From contig CH002783.1 of NCBI GenBank assembly GCA_000149265.1, positions 278,181 through 342,180 on the forward strand: 64,000 bases of DNA, written 5' to 3'. Under the pieces are notes generated by a model. The model was not told where the DNA came from. It did not search any database and saw only the letters and a list, made by a program, of their open reading frames with translations. The stretch is from Ciona savignyi. Lineage: Eukaryota > Chordata > Ascidiacea > Phlebobranchia > Cionidae. The translations under genes and the position numbers were made by a program. Positions 52,071 through 63,369 of the stretch are shown one piece after another; position 1 is the stretch's first letter, and each line of letters starts with the position of its first letter.

Positions 52071-53160
52071 ATTAACTCTTTCACTCCCGGCCAAATGCAT
52101 TAATTCAAACATGCTGTCCCGCAGTGTTTTTTACAATTTTTAGTCATTTTCAAATTAGCACAGTTTTTCTAAAGTTTATGCTATGATTTAATATTTAGTA
52201 TGGTTGGAAAGATAATTTATCCCTCTTTTAAACAAGCTGCACATCTAAAATCTACCTCTAATAAAGAATATATTATGTAAACTTTAGTGAACACCACTTT
52301 TCATGCAAAGAAAATTCTGCTCGACTTTGAAAAATTTGAGGTGCACTGACAAACGAAATACTCACTTATTATTGGAATGCCCAAATGATATGAAAATTGG
52401 AATGTAGATTGTCTAATAGTTTGTGTACTCAGGAAAATTCGAACTGTATTTCTATCTTCAGTAGTTTTTTTACTATTTGTAATTGAAATTTCCCTTTTTT
52501 CTGACTATATTATGAAAACTTGAACCAAAACGCATTGAAGTTTTTAGTTTTGTAGAACTAAAATAGTAAAAAGTATAAAAAAGAACAGTGAAGGAAGTGT
52601 AAAAAGGGCATACAAAACCAAACAAACGCAAATACTATATCCAATATTCTTCAAAGCAGGGCACACCTAACTAGCTAGTCTCGCCGCCTTTTTCTTTATC
52701 GTGCGCTCAGCAGGCCCAGCTGGATTCATGCTTTGGTGAACACGAAGCATAACCGCTTGCTGCGAAAACGTCACCAACGCTCTCCTTTTTATCTCAACGG
52801 CACGAAATTCACAGAGAATGTAAAGAAAGACTTGCTTGACAAAAAGAGCTTCTCTGTAAGTTAACACGACTCCTATTGGCTGAGTTAGTCACGTGTAAAT
52901 TCGTGTAAAATCGATAGAAATAAGAGGCGAAGCCTTGAAAAAGAAAGACTATCACTCCTCGCATTTTTAATATTTCTCCACGATAATCACAGAGAATAAA
53001 ATATGGGGTTTCCTTGATCGAATGAGCCATAGCTGAGGTCTCTACCATTACGCATTGCGGAGAAATCGTTTTTTAGATTTGTATCCATTTATGGACAGAC
53101 GGGATACCATGTTTTCCCACCAACTCGCCATATATGGCGAGTTGGGAGGGAAAGAGCTAA
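52071..53160. mobile_element. piggyBac-like DNA transposon remnant (tentative)
   Basis: The left end reads TTAACTCTTTCACTCCCGGC. The right end, on the opposite strand, reads TTAGCTCTTTCCCTCCCAAC. The two match at 13 of the 15 bases AACTCTTTCACTCCC, forming terminal inverted repeats about 1.09 kb apart. A TTAA at the left end and the CTCTTT-type terminus recall piggyBac-family elements, but the right flank is CTAA rather than TTAA. A perfect 26-base palindrome lies just inside the right end. Minus-strand frames inside (52867-52667 and 53048-52809) share an 'ILC-[DE]-x-R' motif, perhaps an internal duplication. No transposase core was recognised. Confidence 0.4.
53120..53145. repeat. Perfect 26-base palindrome
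   Basis: CCAACTCGCCATA is followed directly by its reverse complement, and could form a hairpin or cruciform. It lies at the right terminus of the putative DNA transposon. Confidence 0.85.
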
Positions 53161-53825
53161 ATAATCGATATTTAAAAAGGTAACGATTAAAATGAGCAAA
53201 ACGACGGATACGAAAGTGGACAAAAATTGAAAACTTGATACCGGGTGGTTGTGCAAAATGGCGGACATCTTAAAACCAAATAAAATCAAAAAATGCAACG
53301 TTCCAACGATTAAACAAAATATGTCTTTGATTTTTAGCACCGCTGTTTCAAAATATAATATAAATCAGAATTTTGTTATTTTTTAATTAGAAAAATGGTC
53401 GGACATCAAAGTAGAAGGCATCATGATAAATGAAATTGACGGTTAAGGAATATATAGCTTTGAAATAAAGTGTACAGGTAAAAACAGTTGGTTTACAAAT
53501 GAAGTATTGCTACGTTCTAAAGATATAAGTCACTGTTACAGATTGAATAATACATTTAATGAAAACAGTGGAATGCATGCTAGTACTGGAAAACGTATGT
53601 ACGTAATACTTGAAAGTAAAAAAATAAACATTATTGTAAAAATTACTTTTAAATTTAAGATTCGGTAATATAATATGCTTTGCAGGAGGCTGATAAAACT
53701 GATTTTATTAAATTTAATTTCGTTAATAAGTAAATGTAAACTATTACTTGGACTTTTTAAGTGTTGGTTACTTTACTGTTAATCATGGGAATGCGCAGTT
53801 TTAAAATCATTTACTTGCTGCGATT

Positions 53826-53831
53826 TTTATT
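53826..53831 (-). terminator. Polyadenylation signal of NEK11
   Basis: AATAAA on the minus strand, about 30 bases past the NEK11 stop at 53860. Confidence 0.5.
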
Positions 53832-53859
53832 TGACTTTTTGTGTGGCTTCTTTTTTTCA

Positions 53860-56800
53860 TTACGGGCCAGAGTTTCGTTCTTGCTCAAGATAGATGAGCT
53901 GCTCGAGGTCCATGCGTTGGTTCGAGTCGGGAATAATCTTCGAAAGCTTGCGACGAATGCTTGAATTTTCACTGAATTCGTCAAACTGGATCATCTTGGC
54001 GATTTCGTAAGCTTCGGCAAAGACGTCATCGGACAAGGCATCCAGGCATCGCTGACGGACATTGGCGATCTTTTTATCAACTACTGAATTGTTGAACGTT
54101 GATAACGCAACGTTATGCCCGGCGTGCGTCATGGGACGTGCGGGTAATTGACGGTTAATAGATTGGGGATTGGTCGTCAGACTGCCGTAATGGCCTGGAT
54201 TGTTAGCGTTATTCAGCGGAATAATAGGATCGTCGTCGTGATGACGGACGTGCCTCAACTGCCCCCCAATATCCTGTAGTGTGTTCTTTTCCGAGTTTGT
54301 GTGTGGATGTTTCGTCCGCGATGTAGATTCATCGAGGCAAAGAGCGTCTTCCATGTATCCCATGATGTCTCTGTATTCTGTGTCACTAAGTATGTCTTCC
54401 GGGAGTTCTTCAGAGAGAGATGAGGACGAGGAGTGATGTTCAAAATCATCATCGGCGGAGTAGAAGGTATCAGCGAACTCGTCGTCTTCAGGGATGAACC
54501 CATCTCTGATGAGAGTCGCAAGTTCATCAGTGTAGGACAGTCGAGAATCAGACGAATCTGCATCGCCCACATCTTCAGGAAGAGGATCTAGAGATATTGG
54601 TATGATTTTTATTCACTTAAAAAGGACAGAGGGTCTTGTCGTACCTTATTAGCTTTACATCGGAAAGTAAAGATATACCTATTTGGGGAGGAAAGTAAAC
54701 TACATCTAACGCACCTGGAGCAGTGTTTTGTGATTTAATTGTCTGAAACACAACTGTCCCCTCGAGTTCATCCTCAGGATTTTCTTCATAATTCGCTTCA
54801 TGATTTCCTTCATCTGCTTCATGTGGTATCATATGAGAAGATGAATTGAGTTCTTGACCATGCAGTTCCTGAAAAAACATTAGTTTTAATTGAAAATAGC
54901 CAGAGCGAACATTGTAGGATGTGGCAGTAGTAGCAAGAGAAAAATAATGGAAATGGGACCTGTTAATGAGAACCTGAAACGAAGGAAGAAATTAGTATGT
55001 TCTTCCATCCGACCTTTTAGAGTTATTTAATAAATTAACATTTGTATGTAAAATATACAAAGTTGTTATTCACATAGTTTGTATTGAAAATGGAAAAATG
55101 TACACGTTTTACTACAGTAGACCACAAATGTATTATAAGCTGGTAAATATTGAAACAGATGAATAGACTGTGGTTTAATGTACCATGCTGTGATTGAAGG
55201 CAGAACGGGAAAAATTCCTTTCTTTCGATTCACGGCGTATTCGCTCCTTTTGTTCAAAGTTCTGCCGCGTCATTTCTCTATAAAAACACACAATAATGTT
55301 AAAAGTCAACCAGAGCGTAGTAGGTTTAGACATCCAGATTTTTTTCTTTTTTATCTTAACAGGTGATGAAATTTACATTGAAGGATAATACATGGATATC
55401 ATCACTTAACTTGATGTAAGACTGTGTTGAACTTATCACTATATTGTGAGATTTACCAATGCAATGGCAGTTCACTAAAGTTAATAGAAACATTGTTACA
55501 GTTTTTTGTTAAACCAATTAAACCATAGCTGTCTTAATAAACATTCACCAATGGTCACAAACGACAAGCTAGCGACATGTTAGCATCCCACAACCTTTCT
55601 GCTATCGATGCGATACTAACAGAGCTTCTGTATCAATCTATAAAACCACTAGTTTTTAAAAAAATATTGCACATGGGACAACGCACTTTTCATGATTTTA
55701 AATTGAATTATTGCATTTTGAAAGCTCTTTCTTTAAACTATTCAGGAGACGAGATTGAAAAAAAACATGGCTGCATGATTTCAAATTAAAGTAATTCATA
55801 TCAAAAATTGCTGATGTCAGCAATACCCATCGCATATGTAACCTTGTTATTTTGCCATAGATGAATAAGTAAATTATTTTGGTAAACATACACAGATGGT
55901 TAAAATGTTTTAAAATCGTTTATGTGTATTTGGTGTAAATTAAGCATAAACGCAAGAAAACGTTGCTTCTAATGTTTACAATTGGTTTATATTATTAAAT
56001 AAGCTTCATGAATAAAAATGTACTTTAACATCTTTAATTTTCTGTCGGCTTCCAATTGCTTTCGTACTTTTAATCGTTGTCGTGCAGTCAAGTGCTCTTT
56101 AGAACTGTAAAAATAAAATGTAATTGTGAGCAATTTAGCATACCATTTTGTTTAAACGAAAAGATTGTCCTTTCGAATAGCTTTGTGGGCTAGAATTGCA
56201 GGATTGAAACTGCTCCACTGCGTCATTTTCTACTGAAGGAACGTCTTGATTATATTCAACACACCGCAAAAGTACAGGTAACCTGGCAATGGGTTTGTTG
56301 TAATCTGACGATTGCCTGTGTGATAATGCACCCTTATGTAATAGCAAGGTAATATTACAATTGCCCCAAGTATTAACTGTTCCTCGTTTTCCCTTACAGG
56401 GGATAAAACAGATATAAAAAAAAACAGAAAAATGTTAACTTTCCCCAGTTTACGGTAATATAGAGGTAGAAAACATGCCACATATATCTTAAAATTAAAA
56501 ATTATGTTCACTATAATGGTTTGTTTATAAATATTTAACAAACACTTGATTCCAAGATACCGGCACTCCACAGTAAAGTATAACTTTTGTAGTGTTTACT
56601 CCACAGCGTGAATACTTTAAAAGTTTCAAAGTTTAAAGTCTTTTGTCAGTTAATTTAAACCTCGACTTTGTTTACACATGTGAGATATTGACCAAAGAAC
56701 GGTTACTTTTTGAATGGAATTTTCTCTTCCCCAAATATTGGGTGTGCAAGTACCTCTCCAGCAGTTGGACGGTTGCGTGGATCACGATACAAACATCTAA

Positions 56801-59739
56801 AAAATGCAAAGAGGCTTGATCAATTTGACAAACCAGATTCCAAGAAAATGTTCATAAAATCTTATGATATTTTTGTTTAAAATTTATATAACAAATGTAA
56901 AAATATGGTATTACTTTAAGTTTATTGGTTTATTATAAGAATTAAATAGGCAAAGAATTTCAAACAATTAAAACTTTTAGGCAAATATCATACCCAATAA
57001 AATTATTAGCACATATCAATCAAAGTTACCTTTCTAAAATAGTGTTTAGTGCCCTTGAGTAAAGTTGAGGTAGAGACGGGTTGTAATCAGATACAATTTT
57101 GAACATCACAGCCATTAAGGATGATCCAGAAAATGCATGGGAAAAACAGCATATCTCGTATAGCACACAACCAAGCGACCTGTGGATGGTGGAAATTATA
57201 CGGATCGGGGACAAAGAGAGTTTTTAATACATAAAAATTCGTACTGGATATCTACTGATTCTGCAATTTTACTGCAGATACCTTTCTTTTAGCTTTTACT
57301 AATACTTATATGTACAATTTTCTGACAGAGTTTTTAAGACAGCAAATTAATTTTAGATTCATTCATTCATATATAATTATTTACAAGTCTTAACAATAGT
57401 ACAGGGATATAGGATATTTATGTATTATTTCTTGAAACGTTGAATGGAAAAACACAGGGGTTGGCACCCCATCGACAATCATCAGATGTTTTGTGCACCG
57501 TGTCAAGTTACCGAAGCTATAGTAGGTTGTTAAATGTAAATTGTAATTGAGACATTTCTTCAGTTTTAGAAGAACCAGATGTGCCATGGAATATGCATGG
57601 ATTAGAAAGAGTGTTTTATGGGTCGAAACCAAACTGTGTGACTTTGGAGTCTTATTTTAAATAGTAAGGAACTGGAAAACTCTTGTGTGTTTTTTTAATA
57701 TAATATAAGTAAATATAAATGATATGATTTAAAGAATTAAAATTTTTTTCTATTCCATTTAAATAGATTTATAAAAAACCTTAATTTGTAAATAAAATCG
57801 TACCAAATATCACACTTTTCGTCATATCTTTCATGTTTAAGGACTTCAGGACTCATGTAGTATGGAGTCCCAACGAATGTGCTCGCTTTGTCTGATTCGC
57901 CCAACAGTATCCGCGATATACCAAAATCACCGATTTTTATTTGGTTATTTTTCAGGAAAATGTTTCGACTTTTTAAATCTCTGTGCAGAACTCGACTGGA
58001 AAATATTTTTAATTAAAAATAATTTAATAGTTCATATTAAAAAGTTCACTTCTCATTACATTTCAAAATAAATCAGTAGGAAAACAATAAAGGAGTTGAG
58101 TAGAGTAAAATAAATTAGTAGTTTTATCAGTTGATTAGATTTAAAAAAAGGAAAACCAATCGTTATTTACTGTTAATCTGAAGTTATACTTACAGAACCT
58201 TTTTTGTATATGTATATTAAAAATAAAAATAGGCAACTTTTGAAGACAAGATAATTTAGAAAACAATTCCCCAACCTTTGGTGCATGTGGTTTATTGCGT
58301 TTAACATTTGTTTCAACCACTTGATGACCTGTTGTTCGTTTATGTGTTCATTCTTCACCTTGTGTTCATTAATTTTGCATTCTAAGTCACCACCCTAAAA
58401 ATTTGGTGAGAACTTTAAAAACTATCTTGTCACATAGGTTCTAACTCACATGTATGTTGTTTAACAAATAACAAGTAATATAGTAGATAAACACAGCCCA
58501 GCATAGCTAATTGTCACACTTTTGTATGGATGTTATATAAAGATATATATATTAATTTTTTTCAGGGTAGTAGGCCAATATGACATGCAGTTGAAAGACA
58601 AACTTTAATTGTTAAAATATCATTTATACCTCACAGTATTCAAGCACGATGCAGAAAAACTGTCCATCCAAAAAGCTCTCATGGAGTTGAACTATATTCT
58701 TATGCTTCATGCGCGCCAACAGTCTTGCTTCATGCATGGCATCCACCGTCTCACCCGGATCCACTGGGCCAACGCATATCTGCTTTAATACCTTTCTGTG
58801 TCAAATCAAATTCAGTGTTAGAGAAGTTGATTGGCTATCTATATGTTTTGCAAAAAATATGCTTTACCTTCGGATGCTCAACACCATACAAAGTTTATTT
58901 AAGATTCTTATTTAGAAAATTGTAGGATACAGCTTTAACAAATGTCCAAACTTTATACAAATGTGTTACTACATTTACTACAATGAGCATCAGCTTGGAA
59001 AAACAGAAATATGATATTTGTTTGAATTCTGTGGCTAAAATCATGCATAAAGGCTGTATCGCAATATAAATGTTAAGTAATTTTTCTGTTTCAATATTAT
59101 ATATATAATATAAACATATATACCTGTTTTATAGGGTATGTATGATATATTTTGGCTCTAACCCTGCGAATGAAAAAAATGCAGGAGACTTATCACACAT
59201 GTAATTAATCAGATTACCACAAACCCACTGTGGGGTTAATATAACCAATACTGCCATAGGACATAAAGAATATGTAATTTTATATTCCAGTACGAAAATA
59301 ATAGAATAGGATATTTATATTTATTCTTGTTATTTAGAAAATTAAGGGGGTTTACACAAGGGCAATTGACAAATCGTTAATTCATTGGGATAAGGCAATG
59401 TTTGTTAAGTGCCTTGCCCAAGGACACAACCGACTAGCTAGCAACCAGATTAGTACCTGCAACCTTTCGGCTGAAAGGCACTGCACTAAACCATCAGACT
59501 AGTCTGTCGGACAATATATCTATTGTTAACTAACTTTACTTAGTAACGCCAAAATTCAAATCTTACTTCTTTCTGTCAACATTTTTTTCTTCCTTGTCCT
59601 CGATTAAGAAAGCGGTTCCAAAATTTCCTGCACCGATTTTTTTTAAAATCGCATATCGATTTGCCCAAATGATTATCTTTGAAGTGTTTTCAGCAGCCTT
59701 TAAGTTAAAATCATCTGGTAACTTACTAGGCAACGGCAT
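53860..59739 (-). CDS. NEK11: NEK11 orthologue, NIMA-related Ser/Thr kinase
   Basis: Ten exons join in frame to 648 residues (the human protein is about 645): 59739-59567, 58795-58630, 58394-58276, 57995-57804, 57179-57030, 56796-56707, 56104-56024, 55277-55184, 54868-54715 and 54587-53860. The kinase domain (about 29-285) has the glycine loop IGAGNFG at 35-41, the likely catalytic Lys in KVLKQI near 62, HRDLKSRN at 157-164, DFG at 176-178 and GTPYYMSPE. A basic coiled coil follows (RQRLKVRKQLEADRKLK), then an acidic Ser-rich region. The C-terminal block (DLEQLIYLEQE) parallels human NEK11's VDQLLYFEEQ. In vertebrates NEK11 acts in the DNA-damage G2/M checkpoint. About 60 residues present in the human linker after the kinase domain are absent. 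The start is the first in-frame ATG after an upstream stop. If exon 6 is not spliced, a short form ends at 56703. Confidence 0.93.
56275..56405. repeat. Dispersed repeat, GTAATCTGACGATT type
   Basis: It shares TAATCTGACGATTG and TGTGATAATGC with the copy at 11640-11800, and GGTAACCTGGCAATGGG with the stretch at about 576. It sits inside intron 6 of NEK11 and overlaps an open frame that might otherwise be mistaken for an exon. Confidence 0.45.
59394..59510. repeat. Dispersed repeat, copy 2
   Basis: Contains AAGTGCCTTGCCCAAGGACA followed by CAACCGACTAGCTAGCAACC, then CCTGCAACCTTTCGGCTGAA. It matches 1462-1520. It lies in NEK11 intron 1. Confidence 0.5.
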
Positions 59740-59790
59740 TGGTCTGAATTTACATTCATCTGTTATTTAGAATATTACTACCATCTGAAA
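59740..59790 (-). promoter_or_regulatory. Candidate spliced-leader acceptor(s) before NEK11
   Basis: Two AG sites precede the NEK11 ATG. ATTTTTTTACCAATTTCAG ends at 59785, and TTCAG ends at 59744, five bases before the codon. No upstream exon with a donor is evident other than PMS1 itself. Ascidians trans-splice a spliced leader onto such outron acceptors. Using the nearer site would remove short upstream ORFs present after the farther one. Confidence 0.45.
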
Positions 59791-59848
59791 TTGGTAAAAA
59801 AATAAAAATAGTATGATTATGAATTTAATTTACGCCAGTTCGTTAATG

Positions 59849-59854
59849 CTTATT
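59849..59854 (-). terminator. Possible variant polyadenylation signal of PMS1
   Basis: AATAAG on the minus strand about 90 bases past the PMS1 stop. No canonical AATAAA was seen between the PMS1 stop and the NEK11 acceptor. This is weak evidence. Confidence 0.2.
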
Positions 59855-59944
59855 GTAAAGTATTTTTTAAATGTTAAGCATGTAAAAAACCAACAGATAA
59901 AAATTTTTTAAAGAAATAGGTTGTGAAAGTATGATTAAATAAGT

Positions 59945-62842
59945 TTAACCCGACCATCCAATATTTGCAAGTTTAATTAAAATAGGTTTGTTGTGAAAGC
60001 ACTTTTCCTGGTCAAGAGAGCTGCTTGCATTTTTGAACGAGTTGATACAGTCTTCAACCTCCTTTATATTGGTCATAAGGGGAGCAGACTTGGCTTCTCT
60101 TGCTGATTCCCCTTGGAGATAGTTAATGGCATTTAAAGGTCTACACCTACCAATAGGTACACACGCATGTTTATAAATTTCTTTCAAAATTTCTGATATG
60201 TTTTGCAATGGTGAATGATTTAACAGACAATCGGGTACTCCAACTAAGTTAAATGTCTCAGAAGTTTCAGTTTTAATTTTTTCAACTTTATAACCATTTG
60301 AAGCCAATCGTTCATCCAGGATTTCCTCTTTTCCACATAAATTTACAGAAGTCTGAAAACGACCTAGCAAAGAAAATTCAGCACCTTCAAACTTGTCCAT
60401 GGTCATTTCAATAGCCTCACATTGGATGCTTTGAAAAATATGGTTTTTAATCAGTTTCTCATAAGTGCTCTGCTCATAGAGCCTATGTAGATTAACCCAA
60501 TACAAAGTTTTACTTAAGGAAGCAACAGCTGCATAGTGTCCAGAAATAAACCCAATGACATTTATATAACTTGTTGATAGGGGTAAGTTAAGACAAGAAT
60601 TTTTTAAACAGTTCATGCCAAATTTTATTGGAAATTCTTCAGGTGTTTCCACAACATCCTCTTCTTCCAATTGCATTTCTTTTTTCCGTTTCTGGTTCAA
60701 ATTTATAAATGAATTTCTAATTTTTCTGCCCTGTTTTGGGGAGTTCATTGTGTTTGCTTTTTTAATTGCCTTTCTATGATCATCATACTCTTTGCTTGCA
60801 ACAGAAAGGCAGGTTTTTTTTAAATTTGCTGATGCACAATCCCAGTTGAGTCCTCTGGCACTTTCGTTTAACACATCAAACACTGTTCTTGGTTTCTTCG
60901 CATGAGTCGCTTCAGTTGAAGGAGAGCAAGAAGTTCTAGCATTCCGTTTTATACCAGTGCACACGGTAACAGGTTGAAGATAGTTCCCAAGACTATCAGT
61001 TGCGGCCATTCCCCTACTCCAAGCATCACCATGGTCAAGTACAGGCTCATGAGTTCGTTTTGCATGTGCTTTTTTCAGTATGGTACTGGGATTTTGTTGG
61101 GTTATATCTTGTATGCATTTAGATTGGACTCTTTCATCTTCACTAGTACTTAAGTGGAAAACTTCATCTGACTCCCTGTTTTTTTCTAAGTTTAAATTGT
61201 GATCACTTCTACATTCGGTTAAATTACTGTTACAGCTGCTGGGTGAAACAACAGTATTCACACATTTCAAACTTTTAGGGTCATTATGAACTGCAGATTT
61301 CATAATTTTTCGATTTTGATCAGTATTTTCTTGGGCGGAATATCCATTTTGATCTATAGCTCCCTGGTTGTCAGTACTTTCCTGCACCCTGGACGTAGAA
61401 TTACTACTTGTGCTAAAATCGACACCTAAACAACTGAAAGAGTCTATAGTTGTGTCGGACATTAAAACAGAGCAATTCGTAAAAGTTGGCTTGGATGCAT
61501 TAACTTCTAAAAAGTCTGGAAAGCTAGGAAGATCTGCATCATTCAAAGTGCTCTGTAGTCTGTTAACTTGAGAATTATAAGTATCCTCATCAAATAAGGA
61601 ATACTGTGATTTTAAAGAGAGTTGATTTTCAGTTGTATTGTGTAGAGTGGCACCGGGATTAACACTAGAGTTAAGTAATGACTCCAGAAGTTGTAAGACC
61701 TCGTCCTTCACTGATAAAAAGACTTAAGTCTTGTTGGGATTAACATTAACATCCACTGTTTCTGTGGGGAGGGTAATATACAGAACAATCGCTGGCCAAC
61801 CTGAAAAATATGTATAATAGCAGAATTATGTTATTGTAACAAAATATGTGTTGAATTTACATGATTAAAAAGGATCAATTTATAATTAAATTGCAAAATT
61901 ATATGCAAATGTAAAACTATGGAATGGTATAATAAATAACTTTTATGTGCAAACTAGGTTATAGGCTTATATACCGGTACCTGTAGATTGATTCTCCTTT
62001 TCGCTTTCTCCTTTGCAAAGTATGGTTCGAATGCTTTTATCAATTTGTTTATCACGAACCGGTCTTTTGTTAATAAGTACAAAGCATCGATCATTTGTTC
62101 TCCTTAAGATAACTTTCTTTGGAACAAATGCATGAATTGAGATGCTTTGATCAGGGCTTTTAATAGTTTTTTCTTCCATATTTTGTATAGTTGTGGCATC
62201 AAAAACATTGGCAACTGCTTCATTTAATGATTTTGATTTAGGTTTTTGCCAAAGGAGACTTTTATTGTTACTGAGACTGAAGTGTGTGAGGGGATTTGCA
62301 AGAGCAAATGCCATTAACAACTCTTCAGTATGTTTAAGTTGTTCTTTTCGTTTTTTCGCTGCAGCAAAATAATTTTTTCTGACAGGAAGATTTTTAAAAA
62401 GATTGGATACCAATACAGTTGTTCCTTGGCCTAAGTGTGATGGGCGCATTGCAGTAATAGCGCCATGTGAATTTAAAGTATAAGCGGTACTGTGTGGATC
62501 ATTACATGTTTTTGTTATGACAGAAACATCAGCCACTTCGCAGATTGAACTTAAAGCCTCACCTCGAAATCCATATGTTAACAAGGTTAGTAAATCTTTT
62601 TCTTCTTTGAGTTTCGATGTGTAGTGTCTCTGTCCAAAAAATTGCACATAATCGGCTTTAATTCCATTTCCATTATCTTTAACATCAATTTTTTTCATTC
62701 CAAACTCGTCCAACTTTATCTGGATTGATGTTGAATCAGCGTCCAAGGCATTTTCTATGAGTTCTTTTACTACATTACTCACACTTGTCGCAACTTGAGC
62801 GCTGGAAATGAGGTTAGATGTTTTGCTAGACAACTTGTGCAT
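59945..62842 (-). CDS. PMS1: PMS1 orthologue, MutL mismatch-repair protein, with in-frame stop
   Basis: Two exons, 62842-61981 and 61800-59945 (phase 1), span 905 codons against 932 in human PMS1. PMS1 is a nuclear MutL-family ATPase that pairs with MLH1. The N-terminal GHKL ATPase shows ELIENALDA, DNGNGI, YTSK with YGFRGEALSSI, and GQGTTV with LFKNLPVRK. The middle is long and hydrophilic, with nuclear-localisation-like basic runs. The C-terminal dimerisation region ends CFHNKPILIKLANIG, like the C-terminal 'CPHGRP' box of MutL proteins. The ATG at 62842 was chosen because the sequence aligns with other PMS1 starts there; the frame is open 35 codons further upstream. Oddity: TAA at 61726-61724 (codon 313) falls where human PMS1 has Gln (NPNKT-stop-VFL against TPDKSQVLL), yet 592 downstream codons stay open and conserved. 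It may be a true nonsense allele or a base-call error. Confidence 0.9.
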
Positions 62843-62890
62843 TGTTAGCTTGCTTATCGCGGAGATGGTATATCCCAGTAACCAAAGTAG

Positions 62891-63367
62891 TTCACCAAGG
62901 TTTTTTCGGCAGACAGTTAAGCAACCGATTTTTAAATGCTGTTTCACATACGAAATATTTGATCAAATAAAAAAATCAGATAATGGTGAGAACGACATTT
63001 TATACGATAAAAAAGTAAAAAAAAAATATTAATATAAGAAACATTAATTAATTATTTTTATCATAGAACTGTAAGTTTTTTTTTATATAACCTTAGCTTA
63101 ACAAGCATAAAAATCGTATCCCTTCACCAAGGTTTTTTTCGGCAGACAGTTAAGCAACCGATTTTTAAATGCTGTTTCACATACGAAATATTTGATCAAA
63201 TAAAAAATCAGATAATGGTGAGAACGACATTTTATACATGAAAAAGTAAAAAAATATTAATAAAAGAAACATTAATTAATTATTTTTATCGTGGAACCAT
63301 AGAGTACTAGGTGGAACTGTGTGTTTTTTGATATAACATTAGCTTAACAAGCTAAAAAATTATATCC
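62891..63367. repeat. Tandem duplication, 232-base period, in the PMS1 5' flank
   Basis: TTCACCAAGG at 62891 recurs at 63123, and the two units then run in parallel with few changes (both contain GGCAGACAGTTAAGCAACCG and ATTAATTAATTATTTTTATC). Unit 2 has a small insertion of about 14 bases near 63300. The duplication begins about 50 bases upstream of the PMS1 ATG, so it may include the promoter or 5' UTR. Confidence 0.85.
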
Positions 63368-63369
63368 CG

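Larger units (their letters stand above)
51405..53820. other. Convergent intergenic region with gap and repeat
   Basis: Receptor C (plus) and NEK11 (minus) converge here. It contains the assembly gap and a likely DNA-transposon remnant, listed separately. No gene was recognised. Confidence 0.5.

Noticed and set aside
56135-56347. Extra NEK11 exon in intron 6
   Set aside because: Its possible entry and exit phases do not fit the flanking exons, part of it is repeat sequence, and exons 6 and 7 join cleanly without it.
57390-57632. Minus frame in NEK11 intron 4 as an exon
   Set aside because: Exons 4 and 5 already join within a Trp codon of the conserved DIWSL kinase motif, leaving no room for an inserted exon.
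59945-62842. PMS1 as two separate genes split by the stop
   Set aside because: The second part has no ATG near its start, follows in the same exon and frame, and aligns with one continuous PMS1.
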